DNA of 64,000 nt from CALAMD01 sp035301345 (GCA_035301345.1 DATGUM010000011.1:23541-87540); one strand, 5' to 3'; shown: positions 9,210 through 18,191, numbered from the stretch's first letter. Numbers and translations are program-made. Notes: generated from the letters alone by a model not told the origin.

Positions 9210-9429
9210 TGATAGAAACCATATGACAGATAGATGATAAAGATGATATACTAGCCTTAATCATCTGTCCGTTTATAAATCTAACGATTGGATGCTCCGG
9301 ACGATTATTTTAAAATGATTAAATAACATAGTTATAAAAATAGAAGGAACACATTCTTTTTTTATGTTTTTTTATTCATATTTAACGTAACGATTGATGT
9401 AAATTTTTATGGAGGTAGTTGATAGTGTT

Positions 9430-10698
9430 ATGCAAGTAGCGAATGAAGAATTTCAAACGGTGCATGTAGAAGACATCTTGATCGCCAACCAATTGCTAAA
9501 AGATGTTGTCGTACACACCCCATTACAACTTAATAGACGATTGTCGGAATTGTATGAATGTAACGTATATATTAAGCGCGAAGACTTACAACACGTTCGT
9601 TCATTCAAATTGCGTGGTGCATTTTATAAAATTAAACGCATCGAAAAAGAAGCAAAAGAGCAAGGCATTGTCTGTGCAAGTGCAGGAAACCATGCGCAAG
9701 GTGTGGCATATTCTTGTGCTCATTTAGGAATTAAAGGGAAAATATTTATGCCTCAAACGACACCGAAACAAAAAATCAGCCAAGTAAAAATGTTCGGTAA
9801 AGAATTTGTTGAAGTTGTTCTCGTCGGTGACTCATTCGATGATTCATTTGAAGAAGCGATGAAATATACGAAAGAAAACAATCGTATTTTCATTCATCCG
9901 TTCAATGACCCTGATATTATTGCTGGGCAAGGAACGACAGCTGTTGAAATGATGAACGATATTGAAGAAGAAGTTGATTTCGTTTTTGGTAGTATCGGTG
10001 GCGGCGGTCTCATGTCCGGCGTAAGTACGTATATCAAAAATCTATTCCCTCATACACAAATGATCGGTGTTGAACCTAAAGGCGCTTCAAGTATGAAAAA
10101 AGCTTTTGACAAGAAAAAGACGACTCCTTTAGATGAAATGGATAAATTTGTAGACGGTGCAGCTGTTCAATGTGTCGGTGACTTAACGTACGATTTATGC
10201 CGTAAATATGTCAGTGATATTATCTCTGTTCCTGAAGGTAAAGTATGTACGTCGATTTTAGACTTATATAACCAACATGCAATTATTGCTGAACCTGCAG
10301 GCGCATTAGCAATTGCAGCACTTGATTATTATAAGGAAGAAATTAAAGGTAAATCAGTTGTCTGTATCATAAGTGGTGGAAACAATGACATCGGTCGTAT
10401 GCAAGAAATTAAAGAGAGATCACTCATTCATGAAGGACTCCTTTATTACTTTATTGTTGATTTCCCACAAAGAGCAGGCGCATTAAGAGAGTTTTTAGAT
10501 AACGTCTTAGGTCCAAATGATGACATTACGACGTTCGAATATACGAAGAAAAATAACAAAGAAAACGGGCCTGGTGTCGTCGGTATCGAAATTAAACGAA
10601 AAGAAGATTATGACGGTTTAGTGAGACGAATGGATGAACTCGGCTTTCCGTTTAAAGAAATAAATAAAGATAGTTCACTATTTGATTTACTCGTATAA
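9430..10698 (+). CDS. ilvA: Threonine dehydratase (threonine ammonia-lyase)
   Basis: PLP enzyme converting threonine to 2-oxobutanoate, the first step of isoleucine synthesis. The PLP lysine is in VRSFKLRGA (Lys60), the glycine-rich phosphate loop is GSIGGGGL, and a C-terminal ACT-like regulatory domain follows (LLYYFIVDFPQRAGALREF). An in-frame ATG at 9409 overlaps the GGAGG site, so I chose the next ATG at 9430. That gives 422 residues, the same length as B. subtilis IlvA, although the 14-base spacing is long. No ilv/leu genes adjoin it, and the 220-base gap upstream holds no clear element. Confidence 0.92.
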   Translation: MQVANEEFQTVHVEDILIANQLLKDVVVHTPLQLNRRLSELYECNVYIKREDLQHVRSFKLRGAFYKIKRIEKEAKEQGIVCASAGNHAQGVAYSCAHLGIKGKIFMPQTTPKQKISQVKMFGKEFVEVVLVGDSFDDSFEEAMKYTKENNRIFIHPFNDPDIIAGQGTTAVEMMNDIEEEVDFVFGSIGGGGLMSGVSTYIKNLFPHTQMIGVEPKGASSMKKAFDKKKTTPLDEMDKFVDGAAVQCVGDLTYDLCRKYVSDIISVPEGKVCTSILDLYNQHAIIAEPAGALAIAALDYYKEEIKGKSVVCIISGGNNDIGRMQEIKERSLIHEGLLYYFIVDFPQRAGALREFLDNVLGPNDDITTFEYTKKNNKENGPGVVGIEIKRKEDYDGLVRRMDELGFPFKEINKDSSLFDLLV

Positions 10699-10712
10699 TT
10701 TTAATAAAAGTG

Positions 10713-10787
10713 ACGGAGCTATCACTCCGTTCTCAACGAAAAAGCCAAAGAATCTTTTACGATAAATAAAAGTTCTTCGGCTTTTTT
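10713..10787 (+). terminator. Tandem hairpins / terminator after ilvA
   Basis: A first 7-bp hairpin (GACGGAG/CTCCGTT, from 10712) is followed by a long stem (10739-10760 with 10768-10787) ending in CTTTTTTAT. The second is a good intrinsic terminator; it can also serve the converging gene on the other strand. Confidence 0.8.
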
Positions 10788-10802
10788 ATGTTTCTATACT
10801 AT

Positions 10803-11723
10803 TTAATCCTTACTTTTCTCTTCTAAACGTTCCATAAACTCATCAGCAGCACTATATCCTTGTTTTTTCAAATACCAATTGTTCGCTGCAGCTTCAATAA
10901 GTCCAGCAACATCTCTACCCGCTTGTAATTGAATTTGAATATGTGGCACAGACACACCTAAATATTCATTGTACTTTGACTCTATTTCTAAATCATTATT
11001 AATAGAATCTGGTTCCCACTCGATTAACTCAATATCGAGAGACACACGCGTCTCATCTTGAAATGCTTTCCGTCCATATTGACGAACGACGTTTAAGAGT
11101 CCGATACTACGAAGGGCAATAAACTCCTTATTCATCCCATTATGCGTAGCTAAAATCGTTTGTGGACTCAATTTTTTTATGACAACGATATCATCTGCAA
11201 CTAAACGATGTCCACGTCCAATCAACGTATGAGCTGTTTCACTTTTACCGATACCTGACTTTCCGCGTAATAAAATACCTATCCCGAATACGTTTATACA
11301 AACGCCGTGAATAGCAATTTCTGGTGCTAAGCGATTAATCATATACGCATTTAATTTCCCGGTAAATTCGTAGTTTGATGCCGACGTTCGTAATAAAGGG
11401 ATGTTTTCTTGATTACAATATTTCGTTAAATATTTTAAACCTTGTTGTTCGTCTGTCACGATAATACAAGGTGGTTCATATTTGACAACGTTTCCAACGC
11501 GAAGCGCACGCTCTTCTTCGGTTAATGTGTGTAAGTAATAAATCTCATCTTCACTTAATACTTGTATATGTTGTTTAGGTAGAAAATCAAAGTAATCGAT
11601 TAGTTCTAACCCTGGTCTTCTCGCTTGTGACTTAACAATTTTTTGATGTAGTTGATCTTCAGCAGCTAATACTTCTAAAGAAAATCTTTCAACTAATCCT
11701 TCCACTGTTATCGATTTTTCCAT
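10803..11723 (-). CDS. Divergent HPr kinase/phosphorylase-like protein
   Basis: About 306 residues in the usual HprK layout: N-terminal domain, then the P-loop kinase domain. The catalytic His (AIHG, His139), Walker A GKSGIGKS (154-161) and VADD (176-179) are intact. The family signature that reads EIRGLGIINV in B. subtilis is altered here to ALRSIGLLNV (203-212), and the C-terminal RPGRN motif is QAGRD. It can probably bind and use ATP, but HPr specificity is doubtful. A GTG at 11732 overlaps the ribosome-binding site, so I chose the ATG at 11723. It is monocistronic and lies away from the usual hprK-lgt locus. Probably a second, specialised paralogue. Confidence 0.8.
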   Translation of the reverse strand: MEKSITVEGLVERFSLEVLAAEDQLHQKIVKSQARRPGLELIDYFDFLPKQHIQVLSEDEIYYLHTLTEEERALRVGNVVKYEPPCIIVTDEQQGLKYLTKYCNQENIPLLRTSASNYEFTGKLNAYMINRLAPEIAIHGVCINVFGIGILLRGKSGIGKSETAHTLIGRGHRLVADDIVVIKKLSPQTILATHNGMNKEFIALRSIGLLNVVRQYGRKAFQDETRVSLDIELIEWEPDSINNDLEIESKYNEYLGVSVPHIQIQLQAGRDVAGLIEAAANNWYLKKQGYSAADEFMERLEEKSKD

Positions 11724-11810
11724 TTTGCACACTCCATTTTTAAATGCTTTCTACTAGCATATACCGATTACGTACAATAGCCAACTAATTTCATTATTTT
11801 TTTATCATAA

Positions 11811-11843
11811 TAAAAAAACCTCTTATCAACAATTGATAAGAGG
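11811..11843 (-). terminator. Terminator of the SRP RNA
   Basis: A perfect hairpin (CCTCTTATCAA and complement) followed on the minus strand by a T run, directly downstream of the SRP RNA 3' end. Confidence 0.85.
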
Positions 11844-11861
11844 ATAATTATACGAATTTAT

Positions 11862-12130
11862 ACCGTGCACCTACAATCGATGCGAAGTCCCTAAGCGTTA
11901 CTTAAGTTCATGGCTCGGTCTAGGCACTCCCACGGCACACAAGAAAGACCACTTACTGCTGCTTCCTTCCGGACCTGACAGACTTCATGGGTTCCTGTTG
12001 CGCAGGACCTAAACGTCAACACCACTCCCTTAAGGCAGACCTTAAAGTCGACTCACCTCAAGTAGGTACTCAGTCTCGCTATAGCGGATTGCGAGTACAG
12101 GGCACCGCTAATTCCCCACCTAGCACGGCA
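11862..12130 (-). ncRNA. scr: Signal recognition particle RNA (large Bacillus type)
   Basis: About 269 bases. The minus strand carries the helix 8 signature GGTCCGGAAGGAAGCAGCAG, with a GGAA tetraloop, near the middle. The 5' end (GCCGTGC) pairs with the 3' end (GTGCACGG). The length is that of Bacillus SRP RNA with an Alu domain, not the short 4.5S form. It scaffolds Ffh for co-translational targeting. It lies downstream of tadA as in B. subtilis, but dnaX does not follow directly. Exact ends are estimated from pairing. Confidence 0.93.
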
Positions 12131-12176
12131 TTGTTCATTATACGTCTTTTATAAATAAATTGCAATTGAAAAAAGT

Positions 12177-12656
12177 TCATTCAATTTGTTTTTTATTTTC
12201 TTTTTTCCGTTGGCGTAATTGTTTAAAAAAGTTTTGTAATAGTTGTTTACACTGTTCTTCTCGTATACCCGATGTTAATTGGACGTGATGATTAAATGAT
12301 GGTTCATCTAATAAGTTCATTAACGTACTCGCACAACCCGATTTAGGGTCATATGCTCCAAATACGACACGTTTGACACGTGATTGAACGATTGCCCCTG
12401 CACACATCGGACACGGTTCTAACGTCACATACAACGTGCAATCTTCTAAACGCCAACTGTTTAAATAATCATTCGCACGACGAATCGCTATTAATTCTGC
12501 ATGAGCTAAAGCACTTTGATCCTGTTCACGTTGATTATACCCTGTCGCAATGACTTCGCCATTTTGAACGATAACCGCTCCAATTGGCACTTCATCTATC
12601 GCTTCAGCACGTTGCGCTTGTTCAATCGCTAACTGCATAAAAGTTTCATCCATCAT
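12177..12656 (-). CDS. tadA: tRNA-specific adenosine deaminase
   Basis: Deaminates A34 to inosine in tRNA-Arg(ACG). Zinc-binding and catalytic motifs HAE (52-54) and PCPMC (81-85, Cys82 and Cys85) are present. 159 residues, normal for the family. Starts at tandem ATGs with an AAGGA site. Just upstream of the SRP RNA gene, as in B. subtilis (yaaJ-scr). Confidence 0.95.
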   Translation of the reverse strand: MMDETFMQLAIEQAQRAEAIDEVPIGAVIVQNGEVIATGYNQREQDQSALAHAELIAIRRANDYLNSWRLEDCTLYVTLEPCPMCAGAIVQSRVKRVVFGAYDPKSGCASTLMNLLDEPSFNHHVQLTSGIREEQCKQLLQNFFKQLRQRKKENKKQIE

Positions 12657-12695
12657 ATGTAACCGTCCTTATATATTATCATTAGAAAATATTCG

Positions 12696-12986
12696 CTAAT
12701 TCATCTTGCGCTTACCGACATCTAAAATAAGTGGATACGCTAAATAGAAACCAACTAAAAAAGCAACTCCCGCACCGACAGCTACCATCTGCGGAACGTC
12801 AAATACAATAAATAAAAGAAATACAGGTATTAAAACGAACAAACTAATAAGTCTCTCTAATCTTCTTGATATTTCTGTTTGAACATTTAATTCCTTACAA
12901 TACGGACAATACATAAATGTTCGCCCAAAATATTTTAACGTCTGAAAATATTTCCACTTTTGTTTACAATGACTACACAAAGGCAT
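12696..12986 (-). CDS. Small zinc-ribbon membrane protein (TIGR04104-like)
   Basis: 96 residues. Two CxxC knuckles (CSHC and CPYC, about 20 residues apart) form an N-terminal zinc ribbon. Two hydrophobic segments follow (about 47-64 and 68-88), then a basic tail. This layout matches a family of small Firmicute cysteine-rich proteins with no assigned function. Start supported by GAAGGGA. It lies 23 bases downstream of proC on the same strand, so it is probably cotranscribed. Confidence 0.75.
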   Translation of the reverse strand: MPLCSHCKQKWKYFQTLKYFGRTFMYCPYCKELNVQTEISRRLERLISLFVLIPVFLLFIVFDVPQMVAVGAGVAFLVGFYLAYPLILDVGKRKMN

Positions 12987-13009
12987 GCCATAAACGTCCC
13001 TTCCACTTA

Positions 13010-13816
13010 TTATTTACCGAGTTCAATTGATCGCTCTTTCGCCCGCTGAATACACGCACTAATCGTTTCTTCAAAGTGATTATTTTGTAATGTTTTGATT
13101 CCTGCTTCAGTCGTTCCACCTGGGCTCATCACATTTTCTTTTAAAGTTTTAGCCGAGTCATTTGATTTTTTTAACATTTCACCTGCACCAATGATTGTTT
13201 GACGAGCAAAGGACGTCGCTACTTCTTGTGACAAACCCACTTCTACAGCAGCTTTTTCCATCGCCTCAACTAAATAATAGACGTAAGCTGGGCCACTTCC
13301 AGATAAACCTGTGACTGCATGAATGTCATCTTCTGCTACGACTTCTGTAATACCTATCGTTTGGAATAACTGTTCAGTTAACGTTAAATCATCATCCGTT
13401 ACAAAGCGGCCCCCACAAATAGCCGTTGCTGATAAACCGACAGACGCTGATGTGTTAGGCATTGTACGAATAACAGGTATATTAAAACCGACGTAAGATT
13501 CAATCGCTTCTATCTCAACTCCTGCTGCAACTGAAATAAGTAAGTGATTTTCTGTTAAATACGGCTTAATTGATGCAATCGCTGCTTCAATATCTGCGGG
13601 TTTCATTGATAAAATAACGATATCTACATCTTGAACGACTTGTTTATCTGACGTGAACGTTTGAAGACCGTACATATTTTCTAACTGCTCTAATCGCTCA
13701 CGATTTGAATGGTTCGTTACGTATATATGATCAGGTGCAACAAATTTATTTTTAATCATACCTGAAAAAATTGCTTCAGCCATTGATCCTGCACCGATAA
13801 ATGCTAGTCTCTTCAT
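13010..13816 (-). CDS. proC: Pyrroline-5-carboxylate reductase
   Basis: Last step of proline synthesis: NAD(P)H-dependent reduction of pyrroline-5-carboxylate. N-terminal Rossmann GAGSMAEAI (8-16); C-terminal family signature MSPGGTTEAGI. 268 residues. A TAGGAGG site precedes the ATG. Placement next to tRNA-Ser/serS is not the B. subtilis arrangement. Proline is also an osmolyte, which could matter for a halophile, but no osmotic promoter is recognisable here. Confidence 0.94.
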   Translation of the reverse strand: MKRLAFIGAGSMAEAIFSGMIKNKFVAPDHIYVTNHSNRERLEQLENMYGLQTFTSDKQVVQDVDIVILSMKPADIEAAIASIKPYLTENHLLISVAAGVEIEAIESYVGFNIPVIRTMPNTSASVGLSATAICGGRFVTDDDLTLTEQLFQTIGITEVVAEDDIHAVTGLSGSGPAYVYYLVEAMEKAAVEVGLSQEVATSFARQTIIGAGEMLKKSNDSAKTLKENVMSPGGTTEAGIKTLQNNHFEETISACIQRAKERSIELGK

Positions 13817-13873
13817 AATTGATAGCCTCCTACATCATGTTCAAAAATCTTTATATTTAAGTAAAATAGGTAA

Positions 13874-13907
13874 TAAAAAAACTAGTACCTAAGCTAGATA
13901 CTAGTTT
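13874..13907 (-). terminator. Terminator after tRNA-Ser
   Basis: Stem AAACTAGTA with its complement, followed on the minus strand by a run of T. It lies 16 bases beyond the tRNA 3' end. Confidence 0.8.
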
Positions 13908-13922
13908 AACATATAAATTAAA

Positions 13923-14015
13923 TGGAGGAGGAAGAGGGATTCGAACCCCCGCGGGCTTTGACACCCCTTTCGGTTTTCAAGACCGACCCCTTCAACCGGA
14001 CTTGGGTATTCCTCC
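13923..14015 (-). tRNA. tRNA-Ser (anticodon UGA)
   Basis: 93 bases including encoded CCA. Acceptor 5' GGAGGAA pairs with TTCCTCC. The anticodon stem-loop is TCGGT-CTTGAAA-ACCGA, giving anticodon TGA. A long class II variable arm precedes GGGGGTTCGAATCCCTC, the T arm. Base 73 reads T instead of the G usual for bacterial serine tRNAs. It lies just downstream of serS, behind the serS terminator, so supply of synthetase and one cognate tRNA are neighbours but separately terminated. Confidence 0.95.
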
Positions 14016-14071
14016 GTCTGCACAAGTAATAATATACAACAGTTAATTTTCTTTGTCAATAACTATTTCAC

Positions 14072-14115
14072 AAAAAAATATCTAAGCTCACTTTTTCATC
14101 GTAAGCTTAGATATT
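14072..14115 (-). terminator. Terminator after serS
   Basis: Strong hairpin AATATCTAAGCT with its complement, with a T run on the minus strand just past the serS stop codon. Confidence 0.85.
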
Positions 14116-14120
14116 TCTAC

Positions 14121-15389
14121 TTATTTAATAACTTCTATACCGCCCATGTACGGTCTTAAAGCTGTTGGAATAATAACTGATCCATCTTCTTGTTGGTAAT
14201 TTTCTAAAATAGCAGCAACTGTACGTCCGACAGCTAATCCTGAACCATTTAACGTATGTGCGTACTCTACTTTACCATCTCGACGGAAACGGATACCTGT
14301 TCTGCGCGCTTGGAAGTCTTCAAAGTTTGAACAAGAAGAAATTTCTCGATACGTATTTTGTGCCGGAATCCACACTTCAATATCGTATTTTTTCGCAGCC
14401 GTAAATCCTAAATCACCTGTACACATATTTAACACACGGTACGGAATTTCTAATCGTTTTAAAATCTGTTCCGCATGGCCAACTAATGTTTCTAACGCTT
14501 CATATGAATCTTCTGGCTTCGTAAAATGAACGAGTTCTACTTTGTTAAATTGGTGCTGGCGGATTAAGCCACGCGTATCTCTCCCTGCTGAACCAGCTTC
14601 AGAACGGAAGTTTGCACTGTAAGCGACCATTTGCTGTGGTAAATCTTCTTCTTTTAAAATTTCATCTCGGTAATAGTTCGTTACGGGTACTTCTGACGTC
14701 GGTGCTAAAAAGAAATCCCACTCCTCTATATGAAAAACATCTTCAGCAAATTTCGGCAATTGCCCTGTACCTGTTAAACTCGCACGATTAATTAAATACG
14801 GTGGCAACATTTCTGTATAGCCATGCTCATCTGCATGTAAATCCATCATAAAGTTAATGAGCGCACGCTCTAAACGAGCACCTAACCCTTTATAAAAGAC
14901 GAAACGACTACCCGTTACTTTTGAGCCACGTTCAAAATCTAAAATATCTAAATCTGTTCCAATATCCCAATGTGGTTTCGGCTCAAATGTAAATGCACGA
15001 GGTTCGCCCCATTTTCTATCTTCAACATTATCTTCCTCATCATCACCAATTGGTACACTTTCATGAGGAATATTCGGAATTGATAACATAATATAATCGA
15101 GCTTTTCCTGAATATCAGTTAATTCATGGTCAAATGTTTTAATTTGATCACTCACTTCACGCATCTCTGTTATCGCTTCAGTCGCATCTTCACCATTTCG
15201 TTTTAACGCTGAAATTTGTTTTGACGCCTCATTACGACGCGCTTTTAATGTCTCTGTTTCAGCAATTAACTTTCTTCTTTTCTCATCTAAATCTTGGAAC
15301 TTATTTAATTCTGTTAAATCTTCTCCTCGATGTTCGAGTTTCTCTTTAATATCAGCAAAATTATTTCGTAAAAATCGAATGTCTAGCAT
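14121..15389 (-). CDS. serS: Seryl-tRNA synthetase
   Basis: Class II synthetase charging tRNA-Ser. N-terminal coiled-coil arm (about residues 30-105), motif 2 in FRSEAGSAGRDTRGLIRQHQ, motif 3 in GSGLAVGRTVAAIL. The canonical start MLDIRFLR is at 15389, with AAGGAGG 9 bases upstream; a longer frame begins inside the T-box leader and is not real. 422 residues. Expression is governed by the T-box leader directly upstream. Confidence 0.97.
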   Translation of the reverse strand: MLDIRFLRNNFADIKEKLEHRGEDLTELNKFQDLDEKRRKLIAETETLKARRNEASKQISALKRNGEDATEAITEMREVSDQIKTFDHELTDIQEKLDYIMLSIPNIPHESVPIGDDEEDNVEDRKWGEPRAFTFEPKPHWDIGTDLDILDFERGSKVTGSRFVFYKGLGARLERALINFMMDLHADEHGYTEMLPPYLINRASLTGTGQLPKFAEDVFHIEEWDFFLAPTSEVPVTNYYRDEILKEEDLPQQMVAYSANFRSEAGSAGRDTRGLIRQHQFNKVELVHFTKPEDSYEALETLVGHAEQILKRLEIPYRVLNMCTGDLGFTAAKKYDIEVWIPAQNTYREISSCSNFEDFQARRTGIRFRRDGKVEYAHTLNGSGLAVGRTVAAILENYQQEDGSVIIPTALRPYMGGIEVIK

Positions 15390-15447
15390 AATAAACAGCC
15401 TCCTTAGTATATTAAAATGAAACTTTTGCCCTTTAATCAATAAAAGG

Positions 15448-15706
15448 CAAAAAAATCTCGCCCCTTATCGTAATGAAAAGGGACGAGATATATTTACCCG
15501 CGTTGCCACCCAAATTGAAGACAATTGTCTTCCGGCTTTTAACATGTTAACGGTATGAAACCGAGTTTATCTACTATTATTTCAATAAACTAATTCAAGG
15601 ATGGATTCAATGGATACTCATATCGACTCGCACCGACCGTCGACTCTCTTTAATAAGCGATCACATTTACTATTTCCTATCATCATTTTTAATGATTACT
15701 ATGATT
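15448..15706 (-). promoter_or_regulatory. Serine T-box leader of serS
   Basis: The minus strand contains the T-box GGGTGGCAACGCGGG (complement 15498-15511) followed by a strong terminator hairpin (15456-15489) and T run, and a long structured stem I upstream. Uncharged tRNA-Ser pairing would favour the antiterminator. A plausible UCC specifier lies in the stem I segment reading GAATCCA, but I have not folded it rigorously. Confidence 0.92.
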
Positions 15707-15713
15707 AATTCAT

Positions 15714-15742
15714 ATCATATACAAATTTTCATCTCATTGCAA
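15714..15742 (-). promoter_or_regulatory. Promoter of the serS T-box transcript
   Basis: TTGCAA, 17 bases, TATGAT on the minus strand: a good sigma-A match. It starts the leader about 250 bases upstream of the terminator and lies between pdxS and serS. Confidence 0.6.
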
Positions 15743-15755
15743 ATCGTTCGACCGA

Positions 15756-16637
15756 TTAATTACTACGATCAGCCATACGTTCAGTTTCTGCTAAAGCACT
15801 CATTTCAATACCTTTCATTGGCTCGCCTAAGTCTTTCGACAACTCACCAATTAACTTATAATCTTTATAGTTTTCAGTCGCTTGAACGATTGCTTTTGCA
15901 AACTTACTCGGGTTATCCGACTTGAAAATACCTGAACCGACAAATACACCGTCTGCACCTAATTCCATCATTAACGCTGCATCAGAAGGTGTTGCTACAC
16001 CACCAGCTGCGTAGTTTGGAACAGGTAAACGACCGAGTCTTCTAATCTCCATTAATATTTCAAATGGTGCAGCTAAATCACGCGCAAAAACCATCACTTC
16101 GTCTTCTGACATTGACTTTAAGCGAGCGATATCTGCTTGTACTTGACGTAAATGTGTGACCGCTTCAACGATATTTCCTGTACCCGGCTCACCTTTCGTA
16201 CGAAGCATTAACGCGCCTTCACCGATACGACGAGCTGCTTCGCCTAAATTTCTACATCCACAGACGAAAGGAACTGAAAAGTCCGCTTTATTAATATGGA
16301 ATGTGTCATCCGCTGGGCTTAGCACTTCACTCTCATCGATAAAATCAACGTTTAAAGCTTCTAGTACACGTGCTTCAACGATATGTCCAATACGACCTTT
16401 AGCCATGACTGGCACTGATACGGCATTTAATACTTCTTCTGTAATTGATGGATTAGCCATTCTCGCTACGCCACCAGCAGCACGAATATCTGATGGTACT
16501 CGTTCTAGTGCCATCACTGCAATTGCTCCAGCTTCTTCAGCAATTTTTGCTTGCTCTTCGTTAACAACGTCCATGATGACGCCGCCTTGTCTAATAACAT
16601 CTAATGTTTTCTGTACTTCTTCGCTATGTTTCACCAT
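15756..16637 (-). CDS. pdxS: Pyridoxal 5'-phosphate synthase subunit PdxS
   Basis: Forms vitamin B6 from ribose 5-phosphate, glyceraldehyde 3-phosphate and ammonia. TIM-barrel lysines Lys80 (VMAKGRIGH) and Lys148 (RTKGEPGTGN) and the C-terminal VPNYAAGGVATPSDAALMM are all present. 293 residues. GAGGAG precedes the ATG. It normally pairs with the glutaminase PdxT encoded directly downstream; here the next item is the serS promoter and T-box, and no pdxT is seen in the window. Confidence 0.96.
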   Translation of the reverse strand: MVKHSEEVQKTLDVIRQGGVIMDVVNEEQAKIAEEAGAIAVMALERVPSDIRAAGGVARMANPSITEEVLNAVSVPVMAKGRIGHIVEARVLEALNVDFIDESEVLSPADDTFHINKADFSVPFVCGCRNLGEAARRIGEGALMLRTKGEPGTGNIVEAVTHLRQVQADIARLKSMSEDEVMVFARDLAAPFEILMEIRRLGRLPVPNYAAGGVATPSDAALMMELGADGVFVGSGIFKSDNPSKFAKAIVQATENYKDYKLIGELSKDLGEPMKGIEMSALAETERMADRSN

Positions 16638-16782
16638 ACTCTTCTCCTCTATGCTTTATTATATTAAAATAAACATCCTTACTTGATTGTTTTTAGCGAT
16701 TCATACGTGACTAAGAACATTTATTTATATTTTCAATTATCTTTTATACCATAATGCAATTACATGCATAATACAAGTTTAA

Positions 16783-18105
16783 TTAGAACCAGCCTTTAAT
16801 AAAGTCAACGATCATAAAGAACAAGTGACTGAAAAATCCCCAAATCGCTCCTAGCATTATAACGAACCAGTTACTTTTATTAACGTCTTCAGTCGCAATT
16901 AAGTCAACCGTCGTTGCTTCATCTTCTGAAAAGATATACCCATAAGAATCATCAGAAACTAAAGTAGCTGTTCCTACTTTCATACCTTTTTCAATAGGTG
17001 CTTCTAGCGATCCATCTTTAAGTAAACTCTCATCTAACGTATATTCGACATGAAACTTCTCTTCGTCACCGTCTTTTATCTTTTCTGAAAAAGCATCTGC
17101 AAGTGCAATTGACACTTCTTTTTCTTTTCCTTTAACGACTGAGAGGACTGACTCACCTTCTAATTGATAGCCTTCCGGGAATAATTCTTGTTCCGAAAAT
17201 TTCTCAAAGCCATAATCCATTAATTTCCCTGTCTGTTTGAATCGTTCTGTTTCACTATCAGTTTTCATAACAACAGAGATTAAACGTTTCCCGTCACGCT
17301 CTGCTGTCCCTGTAAAGCAATAACCAGCAAGGTCTGTATGGCCCGTCTTTAATCCATCAATGCCATCGTAATGAAATTGCTCTAAATACGTCGTATCATG
17401 ATCAAGCATGTAGTTCCAATTCGTCACTGTCTGTCCATCAAACTCTAACGATGCTTGATTTGAAACGTCCAGTGCTTCAGGATAATCTGTCACTAAATGA
17501 TACGCGAGCAATGCAGATGAACGAGCAGACAGTAAGTTCGTATCGTCTTCTTCTGTTCCATCTGGATGATTCCCATCAAGCGAATGATTATCGAGTCCTG
17601 ATGCGTTAACAAATTTATATTCTTGTAACCCCATCTCTTCGCCTTTAGCATTCATCATTTTAATAAATTCAGATTCTGAACCAGCAATTAATTCTGCTAA
17701 AGCAATTGTCGTTGCATTATCTGAATTTATCGCCATTGCATCATATAATTCTTTCACTGTATACGTTCTATTTTGATAAAGCCCAACACCTGAAAAATCT
17801 TCATTTCCAGATATTTCATAAGCGTAATCACTTATTTCGGCTTCTGTATCCCATGAAATCTTGCCTTCCTCAACAGCTTCCCAAACTAAATACTCTGTCA
17901 TCATCTTCGACATACTAGCTGGTGGTAGAGCTATATCTGGATTCTTTGCAAATAAAATTTTCCCACTATCTGCATCGACTAAAATTGCCGATTCCGCTTC
18001 AATATCTAAACCGTCTGCTGCACCGACTGTTACGGGTGCAATCAAAAAGGTCGCTAATAAAGTCATTGTTACTAATAATGTTAATTTTCGACCAATACTT
18101 CTCAA
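16783..18105 (-). CDS. dacA: D-alanyl-D-alanine carboxypeptidase (PBP5-type)
   Basis: Trims the terminal D-Ala of peptidoglycan stem peptides. Signal peptide (1-29, ending VGA-A), active-site SxxK (Ser64-MSK-Lys67), SDN (128-130) and KTG (253-255). A beta-rich C-terminal domain and a hydrophobic/amphipathic tail (WFVIMLGAIWGFFSHL..) anchor it to the membrane. 440 residues. Starts at TTG (18105) behind AGGAG. Between guaB and pdxS, as in B. subtilis. Confidence 0.95.
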   Translation of the reverse strand: MRSIGRKLTLLVTMTLLATFLIAPVTVGAADGLDIEAESAILVDADSGKILFAKNPDIALPPASMSKMMTEYLVWEAVEEGKISWDTEAEISDYAYEISGNEDFSGVGLYQNRTYTVKELYDAMAINSDNATTIALAELIAGSESEFIKMMNAKGEEMGLQEYKFVNASGLDNHSLDGNHPDGTEEDDTNLLSARSSALLAYHLVTDYPEALDVSNQASLEFDGQTVTNWNYMLDHDTTYLEQFHYDGIDGLKTGHTDLAGYCFTGTAERDGKRLISVVMKTDSETERFKQTGKLMDYGFEKFSEQELFPEGYQLEGESVLSVVKGKEKEVSIALADAFSEKIKDGDEEKFHVEYTLDESLLKDGSLEAPIEKGMKVGTATLVSDDSYGYIFSEDEATTVDLIATEDVNKSNWFVIMLGAIWGFFSHLFFMIVDFIKGWF

Positions 18106-18191
18106 CTTCTCCTACCTCCACCTAATCATTTAAAGTCGTTTCTATTTTACCACAAAATAAATAGTTTAAAATATATCTTTTTACTGATTTA

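Noticed and set aside
16156..16686. 176-residue antisense frame over pdxS
   Set aside because: Mirror frame of a conserved gene rich in Ser/Ala; no independent start signals.
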